Under the pieces are notes generated by a model. It had not been told where the DNA came from and did no database searches. It saw only the letters and a list, made by a program, of their open reading frames with translations. Positions 1 to 11,700 of a stretch of 64,000 nucleotides of DNA are shown piece by piece. Each line of letters begins with the position of its first letter. Position 1 is the first letter of the stretch. A program made the translations under genes and the position numbers. The DNA is from Lepturacanthus savala (taxonomy: Eukaryota > Chordata > Actinopteri > Scombriformes > Trichiuridae), in assembly GCA_030544235.1 (NCBI GenBank), contig CM060481.1, positions 17,537,392 to 17,601,391 of the forward strand, in the 5' to 3' direction.

Positions 1-1096
1 TCTATCGCAATGTTTCATTGTGGACGTCGTCCTTTGCCAAAACATAGCCCAACCCGATTGGAGAGAGAGGACCCCTGCCATCTCCTCTTCCATCCTGCCA
101 GGATGTTGAGGCTGCCCAACTGCCAATCTCCTCTCTCCTCCACCAGCCACGCTGAAAAGCAAATCTCAGCCTGTCACTCCTCGAGGCATCTGACTTTAAA
201 ATGCTTTCCCTTTTCGTCCCCTTCTGAAGGTAGAGACAGACAGAGAGGAAGGGAGAGACCCTCACTTGTCTCTTTCTGTGGCAATCATCTCCGCCTACGT
301 TTCCTCATGGCTCCTTGTACTTTGGGATAAAAGCCAGGGTCAAACAGCACACATTAAACATGATTATTGCAATAAATGTCTGTCACCTTCTTCTGCCCGG
401 CGACTATTTCCCTGCCTTGCTCCTGCTTTTTGGCTTCCGAAGAGCGCCTCCGGGCCATTTTTAGTGCCATTGACTTTCAGCAGAATCAAGGTGAAATTAG
501 TGGCGATTTAGGGACATATGGACACTTCAGAGTACACATGCTCGGTCTGGCATCGTCTGAAACTGGGATTTTTCTTTTGAGTGCTTTTGAATTGAATTTA
601 TTCCCGTAAAAGAAACAAGTTGCCATTTTATGTGAATATAACTTCACTCACGAGTAATGGTAGGAATAACATTTTTGAAGACCAACAAAAGTCTTCATCA
701 AAAGAAAATCCGGTCCATTAAGTTTAGTTGTTTTCATCACTTGCATTTATTTTAATTTCATCAGTTTAAGCTGCTGGGATACAATTGACTCCCACCATTC
801 ATCACAGATTCAAAATAGTATCATAAAGTGACGTATAATGATTCACATTAAAATTTCAGTATATATTTGTTTTCATTCTATTCCATAAATAGAGGTGAAT
901 GATTGCAGAAGTTGAAATATTGTATATTTTATGTACAATATTAATTTAGTTGGGATTAATAATGCATTACCAGCTGGTTCGTATTCATATTAGAATGTTT
1001 ACATCTGTAGAGATTCATATTTCTACTTATATCCACACAGGTGGTAATCGACATATTGCTTTACCTACACCACACACACACACTTTATAGCTGGTT

Positions 1097-1191
<95 letters not shown>

Positions 1192-1217
1192 GTCTAACTG
1201 ATCTCTCTCTGTTTCAG
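1..1217 (+). other. Gene A intron, 5' part cut by window edge
   Basis: Intron sequence upstream of the first visible exon. No exon of the preceding SLKLECEKLASEK type is present. It is AT-rich from 600 to 1100 and otherwise unremarkable until the microsatellite at 1100. Confidence 0.8.
1100..1191. repeat. (AT)n/(AC)n microsatellite
   Basis: About 80 bp of alternating AT followed by a short AC run, ending 26 bp before the exon at 1218. Confidence 0.97.
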
Positions 1218-1262
1218 TATTATGAGATGTCCTATGGCCTTAACATCGAAATGCACAAACAG
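1218..1262 (+). CDS. tle2-like: Gene A exon (fifth coding exon of the family): Q domain
   Basis: Encodes YYEMSYGLNIEMHKQ, an invariant piece of the Groucho Q (oligomerisation) domain. The acceptor is gtttcag and the donor gtgagt; both ends are phase 0. It is the first exon of gene A inside the window. The polypyrimidine tract follows directly on an AT/AC microsatellite. Confidence 0.95.
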
Positions 1263-1840
1263 GTGAGTGAACTTCAACTCTTGCTCTCTCTCTGCATTGT
1301 CATGTCTCTCACCCTTCTCTCAGAACTCCTGCCTCCGAAAGCTTTGCATTATTCTCTTGCATTATTATCTCTGCCTTTTTTCTTTTGCCCCATTCGGCCT
1401 CGCTCTCTTTCTCTACCACTGTAATGGCAATCCTGTCTCTGATGGACCTATATAGGGGCGTTATGCTGTGGAGGCGTTAATAGGATCCACAAACAGAATT
1501 CATTTCTCTGCCACAGACACACAGATGAGAATCCTCTGCCCTTCCCCGAGCTCCCACAACAGCTTCCCCGCTCGCCCGTCATAAATCCCTGTCTGTTACC
1601 GCTCCATCCCTCCCACTCCTGCCCTGCTTCTCTGCACCCTATCCCTTTCTTCCCTATCCCTTCAATCGCTTTCTTACTTTGTCTTTTTTAACACTCCTCT
1701 CTCTTAATCTCCATCCCTGTCCCTGTCTCCCTTTTTTTCCATTGATTTCTCTCTTCTTTTTTTTTTTTTGCACATGCTCCCTCCACCCATGTCTCCTTGC
1801 AGACATACAGTTCATGCTGAATTTTACTTTAAATCAGGTC

Positions 1841-1896
<56 letters not shown>

Positions 1897-2992
1897 TTGC
1901 TTTTGACACGTCACTGCCACTCAACCCCCCCATCCCTTCTACATCCCCCAATCTCGATTTTCTTCCCCCGCCTTCCTTCTGTTTCTTCTTTCTGTCTATT
2001 TCTTCTTTCCCTCCCACATCCTTGGTTCATTGTCTGTCATTTCCTCAACCCAATCTACCCTTTTCCTCCTCTCCTTCCTCCGCCTCTTTTCATTTCCCCT
2101 CTCCCATTTTGTCCTCCTCTCTTTATCCTCGTTCTCTCAATTGCTCATGTTCTCTCTCTCTCTCTCTCTCTCTCCCTCTCTCTCCCTCTCTCTCCCTCTC
2201 TCCCTCTCTTTCTCCTGAAGATGTCATTTAGTAGTTGGAGTTCTCTAACAAGAGATCATTGTGTCTCCCTTGGGGTGGGGGGTGATGGATTCAGAGGATG
2301 GAGGGAAGGGAGGGGCGGTGGGGGGAGCATGCTGCTTGGCTGAAAAATTGAGAGTGCAGGGAGGGAGGGATGTGGGCAAGCAAGAGGAATGAGAGAGAAA
2401 GTGCATGAGAGAGGAAGAACGAGAAAAGGGAGGGGTGGAAGTTCAGTCTGGCATCAATAAATCACTTAAGAGAGAGAATGGGATGGGGAAAGTGTGTGTG
2501 TGTGTGTGTGTGTGTGTGTACACAAAGGTGTGCACACGCACGCGCACATGCATTCCCTCTCTCTTTCTCTCACACACATACAGCAAAGTCTAGCTGTCAA
2601 CAAGACAAACAGCCTGTGGCCATAATGATGTTGTCATGATCTCTGCATGCATATCATTACTGGCTCTGACGGCCTTGTTGAGCCTGCCGCTAAACATGTT
2701 TTTGTGTGTGTGTGTTAGACATCACTTTGGCAGAGCTTGTAACACTGATTATTGCACTAATACGGGGAAGGGAAAATGGAACAAGGGATGGACAGAGAGT
2801 GGTAAATGGAGTGAGGTGGAAAGAAAGATGAAGAGGAGGAGGACAGAGATGGAAAGAGAGATGATGGGGAGGGAGGGAGGGAGGGAGGAAGGAAGAGTTG
2901 TCTGTTGGCTGTGTAGTAGAGCAGATCGAGACAGACACACACCCACAGCAAGAATCACTGACCCCCAGCAGGAAACACACATGCACACGCGT

Positions 2993-3038
<46 letters not shown>

Positions 3039-3099
3039 TCAAGCATGCAGAATGCAAACACACAAGCAGACGAACACACGCAAGGACACATCAAAATCG

Positions 3100-3145
<46 letters not shown>

Positions 3146-3797
3146 GTGTGGGCTGACTGTGGCCACAGCAGATGCTGTCCATGAATATTTTAGCCAAACT
3201 CCCTGGCAGAGTTTCCATTTGCATGGACCAGATGTAAGCAGCTGAAATATTTACCACACTGGCCCTGGGAGAAGCAGGCCACAGCTATTCTGTGTGTGTG
3301 TGTAACATTTTATGAGTGCATGTGTGTGTTTTCTTTTTATTTGTGCTCAAACTTGGCTCTGCAAGTATTTGTGTGTGTGTGTGTGTTTACTCATCAAAGT
3401 GACAGTATCTTTATGGCTGGACTGCAGCAGCAGGGTCCTACAAACACAAAAGTCCATAACGAACTGACTGAGTGAGGAAGTTTCACCATTGGTCAACTGA
3501 AGACAAGCTTCCTAGTATCCAGTTTGTCCTTTTTTTAACTTTTCAAACAAACTTCTCTTTATAACCCATGGCTGAAGGTTGACCAATGATGTAACTTCAC
3601 AGGTTTGCCTACTGTCACTTGCCACTTCCTGTATCTGTTGTTTCAAATTAAAAGCCCTCCAGGATTTCATTCATGGTCCAGCCACATACTAGAGTTTGAT
3701 GTTGTCTTGTTTTTCCTTCTTTCAGACGGAGATTGCCAAACGGTTAAACGTGATCTGTGCACAGCTCATCCCATTCCTGTCACAGGAGGTGGGACAT

Positions 3798-3842
<45 letters not shown>

Positions 3843-6800
3843 GTGTGTCCTAAATGCATGCCGTTCTCTCTCCTGTCTGCACATGCATACACACACAATA
3901 AGTAATAACACACACACACACAGACAAGCAGCTGCAGATGGACAGAACTTCAAAGAACATTCGTTTTCCCCGATGGCCAAATGGCTGAATGTGTTCACAT
4001 GACTCCCAGAGCGAAACAAAGATCAACATTTCAAATATGCTGTTTGTGAAAGTATGAATATTTTTTCATACTTATTAGGATATGTTGCACCAATTCAATA
4101 TTAATTCAGCATACAGAAATGAAGTTTTAAACCAAAGTATATGCACTCACTGACCTCTCGGTTTGTTTCACAGCATCAGCAGCAGGTGGTCCAGGCTATG
4201 GAACGCGCCAAACAGGTGACCATGGGGGAGTTAAATGCTTCGATAGGGGTACGTGGGCTCCCCCCTCTGCCTCATAGCGTGTGTACTTTATCCTCCCATA
4301 TATTTATTTTTCCTCCCTTTCTTTTCTTTTTGAGGCATCCTTTAGCCCACTCTAAAATATACAAATTTTATTTTAATACAATGTATTTTTGTTTTTATTC
4401 AGGTGTCCTTACTAGGAGCTTGAGCAACTCTAAAACCTAAAGCAGTAAATTATTGGTCTCAACAGATGTCCCAATAATACTTTAGCTTTCCATATTTGTC
4501 CCTTTACCTCCCAATAGACTATGTATCTAGCTGCAGATTTACCCCTTTTCAGAGCCACTGCCCTGACATCTGCATTCCTCCTTTCGTGCACATTGCAGCA
4601 CTCACTTCTCTTTGTTCCCCTCCTTCTTTTCTCCTCTTGATCTCTTCCTGTTAAGCCATTTCCTATAGTGCTTGTAAGTCACCCAGATCTCTTTTTCTTC
4701 TGCCTCCTTGTCCTTTTTCCTCTTGTGCTCTTCTTCTCTACAGCAGCAGCTTCAGGCCCAGCACCTTTCCCAGCACGTCCAGGGTTTGCAAATGGGTCCA
4801 CACCCATCAGGACTGGCCCACCCCGGCCTGGCGCTCGGTGGAGGGTCTGGCCTCCTGGCCCTCTCTGGAGCTCTGGGGGCTCAGCTGGCTGCCAAGGATG
4901 AAAGGGCGCACCTAGAGGCGGCAGCAGCCGCAGCTGCTGCAGCGGAGCACCACAGGGGTACGGGAACATTTTAAAATGTTTAACTTTTTGGGTTCTTAAA
5001 GCAAAAAGAACTTTTTCAAGATGGGATTTTTAGAGCCAGGACGAGAGTCTCAGAGATGGAAACGTCTAGCTAAGGTGGGAGTAGAGTAAACACCAGAGCT
5101 TGGTTTGATGGATTCTGATGATTGGCTTTGCTTTTGGGCTTTTGGCAGGGTACACGAGTGCTGCTGATAATAACACTCCTCAGGGATATTTTTCCACTGA
5201 GTCATCAACTGTAGAGTGATGTAAAGTGATGGGATTATGTTTTGTATGTGTGTGTGTGTGTGTGTGTGTTGTCCTCTGCCTTGGCCTGGTACCTGGATTT
5301 TTTGGGTGCTTCTGCTTGGAAACAGATCGTGAAGCAGGACCGGTGAGTACAAATTCTACTGTATACATCTGGTAGACACATTTAAATAACCCCTCCCCAT
5401 TTTAATCATTTCATAGATTTCAAAAATAATAGTTGTACATGAGAAGGAAATGGTGAATGTCAGAGTACAGAAATGTCTTCATTACAATTTCTGGTCATAT
5501 TTCTGCAGTTTACAACAGATTTGCACTGCTTGCATGCTTTTTGATTGTCCTAGTCATGCTTGTATAAAAAACACATGGCTCTTAGACCGCAAGATTAGTC
5601 ACTGATGCTGGACTGGGTATGATTCAAAAACGTTAAAATTGTGTCAAAACTGGTTTAAAAGATAAAGTGCCTCAGTGCCAAAGCATTGAAACTGCTCCAA
5701 AGTCCTTTCTCTCTCTCTCTCTCCCTCTCACTCCTACGCTGGACGATCGATGCAGGCTGATATTCCTTCACATTCATCTCTGCAGCTTATGAGCTTGACA
5801 TGATTTATGCAGTCCCTCTCACCTCATTATCACCCTCTTCCTTCCTCTCTGCCCTCACTCCCTTTGCTCTTTGCCTTGCTCTCTTTTTTTCATTCCAATC
5901 TCCCCCTGCTCCTTCCTCTCTGCAGAGCTCTCTGTCCAATGGGGACAAGGGTCGTGCAGCAGACTACCTCAGCAACGGCAAGAAGAGGAAAGCTGATGAG
6001 AAGGAGTTCATGACGGACTATGTGAGGATGCTTTCATAACACGTTTAAATAATTAAATATTCCCCCACAAATCCAGCTCAGTCCTCATCAGATAAGACCA
6101 CTGGAGTCTGTGTAGTGGCAGGCAAGCGGACCTCGGAGTCCTGCTATCTTTGTAGACAGTAATTGAAATATTCACACTCTCTGCTGTCATTACTGTATTT
6201 AAAAAGTGTCATTTATTTATTGAAGTTATTGTGGGAGGGCAGATGAATTCAGGATTGTATGGGATTCATTTTAGAAGGATGAGGGATAAATAAATTGTGT
6301 ATTATGGTTAATTGTTCAAAATTATTGCTTTGCTAAGAAAAAATGCATGGAGAAAAAAAAAACTTTACTTCCCATCAGGCAATGACATATTATCAACTTA
6401 GAATGTATGATTTCCTCTATTTAGAGTAATGGAAGGAAATATCATCAAAAAAGTACAAAAAATAAAACTATTCAAATGTCTACCTCTGCCAAAAACAACA
6501 GGCTTACACACACATCAAGTGTGTTTGTTGTATATTTCTACATGTGATCTACATACATCACACCTCTAAACTCACCATCTCTCTCTTTCTCGCAGGGAAG
6601 CGATGCGGATAAGAGCGATGATAATTTGGTGGTGGATGAGGTTAGTAGGTGCCCGCCGGCCTCCTTTGGCATCACTTCACATCTTTCATCTGCATACATC
6701 ATGTAAACACGGCAGAATAATAATGCTGAATAATAACGCTAACAATAACACTCTCCTGTCCTCCTCCACCTCTGCCTGCATCCCGCTCACCAACGTACAC

Positions 6801-8614
6801 CATCACGAAGCACATGTGCACAAACAGTTGACTGCAATAACGTCGGAAAGTAGAGTTGGTCACCCAGCAGTATTAAAGGATGGCTTCACTAATGTTCAAA
6901 CGTGTCAACAATCTGGTGCCTAAAAGGTTTTGCACGCTGTAATATGTCCTCCTGTCCATACCAACTGTTAAAATATCCACTCCGAATAAACTTGGCCCTT
7001 GTTTTGAGCAAAACTCATAACATCTAAATATAATGACACTTCAAGTGTCTGATTTTATCAAATAAAGTGAATTATTTTATTATGTACACTGTCCTGTTCA
7101 TCTGCAGTTATTTATCAAAAAGACAGAATTTGTCACTAAAAAGACATTCAAATATATTTCCCTCATCCCTCATGAAAATTCAATATGCAGAGATCCTTTA
7201 ATCTACATTTAATGGCCAATATGAGAAGGAGGAATGATTACAGCAATAAAAACATGGGTCAGTTTTTGTTTTGGCACCAAACTGGTGTTTTAGGACAGAC
7301 TTGGGGGGAGAATGTAAAACCTGTCTTTTCACAAAAGTAGAAAACAGTAATCAGCATATAAGTGATTATTTTTGACATTGACAGGAATAATGAAAGAAAA
7401 GCAATATCCTATGTGCAAAAAATAAAAGTGACTGAGCCTAAAGCTTTTGCATTGATGTTTTGGTGGATTTTGTTGTGGTGCCAGGCAGTGATTCCTTTTA
7501 TGTTCACTGCAGTAAGTTTGGAAAAAGAGGACGAGTTGGGTAATTGGCATGAGCATTTATTCACCATGGGTGAACAGACTTAGAAAAGTGACACCTACAG
7601 AAAATCAAACTTAATCAAAACCAGAGGAGAAAGTGACACAGGTTGATTTCCAGGAGATTGCATTTTAGTTTTTTATAACAATGAAGCATTACAAACATTT
7701 GTTGTAGTAAAGTTTTGTGTTTTGAATCCAGGACCCATCGTCCCCTCGCAGTGTGCAGTCCTACTCGTCCAGGGAGAATGGTTTGGACAAGATGCCCCTG
7801 TCTCGTAAGGACGCCCCCCCACAGGCCAGCCCCACCTCCTTGGCTTCCTCCAGCAGTGCCACCTCCCCATCTCGTGGCAAGGAGCCCCCGCAGGTACCAC
7901 ACACACACACTTTAACATCTGTATTAACACGGTATGCATATCCCCATCCAGTTCACTAACCCCACACATAGAAGCCAAAAGATAAATATTTGACCTACCT
8001 ATCCAGACACACATGGTATGTTTCAGTATAGGACATCAGCGTTTCTGTGCTGTCAGCACACTCTGCTGTTTTGTTCAAGGTCAATAGTTGGCCTCAGTTA
8101 TTATGCTGTGTATTCAACATCCCGCACACACTCAGTCTGGGGGCTGCTGACATCCCACCGCGCTCCTCAGGTCCCATCTGCTGTCAGTCATCCTCACTGT
8201 CATTCTCTTGTTGTTTGTGCCTTTCTTTGTTGTTCCTCTTCCTCCTGACTGGCTCTGTCCTTCACTGTTGACTGACCCCCCTTATCCCCTCATTTATCTG
8301 AATCTAAAGACTTTCTCTGGGAGTCTCTCTTCATTCTAAATTCGTTTTCTTTCTTCACCTTCCCTCCAGAGAGAGAAGTCCAGTACTCCTGGCATGAAGC
8401 CAGGCACCCCCATGTCTCAAGAGTCAAACACCCCTGGACCCAGCGGGCCCCCCCAGTTCCGACCCGTCTCTGGCAAGCCTGGTGTGGACCCCCTAGGTAA
8501 GCGCAGACCACAACCTTGCGTTTTCTTGCTTCTGTACAATATCATCTGAAGGAACTTGCAAGCTTGTTATACTTTAAGATAACACTTGGCTCTGAAACTG
8601 AGGAAAAATAATAA

Positions 8615-8704
<90 letters not shown>

Positions 8705-11700
8705 GTGTGTTTGTATATGTTGTTCATGAGAATTAAGACTCATGAATCTGCAGCCCCTCCGCTCAGGGACATGAGATATTATACACTCTACACACACACA
8801 TTGCACACGGGGGATCAATTAAAAATATGAATCAGCATTTGCAGAGATGGATTTTTAGTGTGCACTGGCTTTTTCTACATGTAGTGATTCTATCAACATC
8901 GGGCGGTGGTAGTTGGTATGGGTGTCAGCCAGCTCCCCGCCACCGACCACCATCTGGACTTAATAAGCAGCTGTGGGCAAAAAATATTCAGCGCGCCTCA
9001 ATTTTTAAATGGAAAGATTAGGAGAGGTGATGGACTGTGACTGTGAGCTGCTTCATAATGAGCGTCCATCTATTCCACTCTTTCTCTCTCTTTTTTTTTT
9101 TTCTCTCATATCACCTGTAAGCTCCCCTGCTGCTTGCACACACATGCACACGCACATACATTATGCATGCAAAGCACTCGCAGATGCACCTACATGCCCA
9201 GACATGGATATCGGAGACATTAATGAGCGCACACACACATACACTCCTGTCTCGCTGCAGTCAGCTATGGTGGCCAGCAGGGGTCAGTAGTGGTCCAGTA
9301 CTGCAGTCGGCGGTATTGTCCTGTTTGTCGTAGCAGGCGGCAGCTTCTCCGCAGCCCGTCAGTCACAGCCATCTCACACACTGACAGGACCGGCAGAGTC
9401 ACTTCAATAAGACAAGAAGCTTATTCCGGCCTTTGCATAAAGTGATATATAAAGCCCTCCGAATGACTGACGTACGATTTTCTTTCTTTGATCAATAATT
9501 TGCTCAATTAGATAATTCACAACAAATGAGCTCCAGGGGCTACTACCCGCAGGTCTGGCAAAGTCTTTCAAAGCGTTTATTTAGTTTTCCTCAAAAGGGG
9601 AAAAAAAGGCCTTAAGGTCTTAATTTAATTCATAACAGTTTTAGATATTTTTTCTGCCATAGGCAGAAATGTTTTTTTTTGCAGAATTTAACTAGAAAAT
9701 CCCCAATTATATCATTCCATACCTCTGAACTTAAAGGAATAATTAATTTGTATGAATCATTTTTAATTGGTTAATCCATCCATTCGTCTCCTGCTGCTTA
9801 TCCACACCCCAGTCATGGTTAATCGTAATTGGTTATATTATTGGGAATGATGATTATATACTGCCAGGGAAAGAATGCATTCAAATATGGCATTGCTTTC
9901 ACATTACATTTGGTAATTAATTCTAGCTCTTATCATAGCTAATGTTTTTTAGTGATATCTACTTTGACCACGAAACAGGTATTAAATATCATTCTATGTG
10001 GTGTTAGAAAGTCTTGAATTAGGCTTGAATAAGCTGCAGAAACCCTGAACCCTCTCTCCTGTTTCTCTTCCTCCAGCTCTGGGTCTGAGAAACCCCCTGG
10101 CGGTGCAGGGAGCGTACCCACCGGGGGCTTTTGGCCTGCCGCCTCCGGGGGTGAACGGGGACCTGCCCGGGGCGGCGGGCTACGGAGCTGGACTCCACTT
10201 GGTCTCCCCCCAGATGAACGGCGCTGCAGCAGCAGCGGTGGCAGCAGCCGCCGCAGGCTACGGACGATCCCCTGTGGTGAGCTAGACGTGCCACAGATAA
10301 TTTGTCTTCTCAGTGTCACTGTCGTATGTAATACCTCAGCATATAAACCCGTCAGACAGGGCAGCAGCGGGATATATATGGAAAAGCAGCAAGTGTTTTA
10401 GAGGGAGAGCTATAGGAAGGGGAGGCCGCATTGTCATTTATCATTAAGAATCTATGACCTTGGCTCTTGAAAAGTCTCTTTGCTTTTATATCATCTCATT
10501 TTATCCTGATCTTTTATCCACTAGCGTCTCTGTGTTCCTCTCTTTTTTCATGAGTGCACTCTGCAATATATTTTTAGGTGTTTTTTTTTTGTTTTTTTTC
10601 TTCTTACATTGGGTATCTGTGTCTTCCAGGTGGGCTATGAGTCTCCACACCCGCACATGAGGGTCCCCGGGCTGCCTGCCAGCCTGCAGTCGGCCGCCTC
10701 CGGAAAACCGTGAGTTTCCTCTTCGTCTGCTATCACCCCAATCTTCACCTGTTCCATTATTATCTGCACTAAAACACTCAGGCTCCTCACGTTTCAGTTA
10801 CAACACCAGAAGGCGACAGACAAGACAAACAATGAAAGATGAAAGAAATCTTTCCTCCAGAACTCCGTTAGGTCAAAATATAGGGCACCAAAACTCCTTT
10901 GTTGCGCTTCTACATGCAGAACTTGTTTTCATTCTTAAAGTGCTTGGAAAAAATGTTTTTAAGACGCATTTCCTTCTATCACTGGCTCCACTTGACTTTG
11001 TTGTCTGGAGTATTTTTCTTATTTATGCAGTGAAAGTAGCTAACATGACGTCACAGCACTTTCAAGACATCTGTGTGGAATGCAGGATTTCTGTTATCCA
11101 GACATCAACAGTAAATGTCAAGTTTTAGTCTCAATCCCTTAAAAGTAATTTGGGGAAAAATGCTGACATCACTAAATTGAAGGAGATGATGTAGGCATAA
11201 GGAAAAATGCCAAAATACACAAAAACGTTTAAACAGTATTAAATGGTACTCATAAACGTCCTGTCTGATGAAGTGTTTAATGCTGCAGCGTTTAAACACT
11301 TGTATTCACTCATTTGGTTCCTCTCTCTCCTCTCCAGCGCCTACTCGTTCCACGTGAGCGCTGACGGCCAGATGCAGCCGGTGCCCTTCCCCCCCGACGC
11401 CCTGCTGGGCCCGGGAATCCCTCGCCACGCCCGGCAGATCCACACCCTGAACCACGGAGAGGTGGTGTGCGCCGTCACCATCAGCACCTCCACGCGCCAC
11501 GTCTACACGGGAGGGAAGGGCTGCGTCAAGGTGTGGGACATCAGCCAACCAGGAAGCAAGAGCCCCATGGCCCAGCTGGACTGTCTGGTGAGACACGAGG
11601 GAGGGAGACGGATGTTTGTAGACTTGCACCGCTACATGTTGTGTCTCATATGTTGCTTTGCATGTAAAAACGTGCTTTATAAGATGAATTTCCTTTATGT

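Larger units (their letters stand above)
1263..3725 (+). other. Gene A intron, repeat-rich
   Basis: Contains CT tracts (1844-1893, 2148-2215), a GT tract (2491-2519), CA/CT tracts (2993-3034, 3100-3145), a likely conserved non-coding block (about 3145-3290) and a MITE-like element (3477-3600). No coding signal. Confidence 0.8.
8497..10076 (+). other. Gene A intron with candidate conserved non-coding DNA
   Basis: After the TA repeat come two complex, repeat-poor stretches, about 8820-9060 and 9330-9540. They contain E-box-like cagctg, ATTA cores and tttgatcaa (TCF-like). They could be enhancers, but this is inference. A repeat relic lies at 9776-9820. Confidence 0.4.

Noticed and set aside
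440..490. Exon-like stretch reading SEERLRAIFSAIDFQQNQ followed by gt
   Set aside because: It does not match the preceding TLE exons, and the splice context and frame do not join to the exon at 1218.
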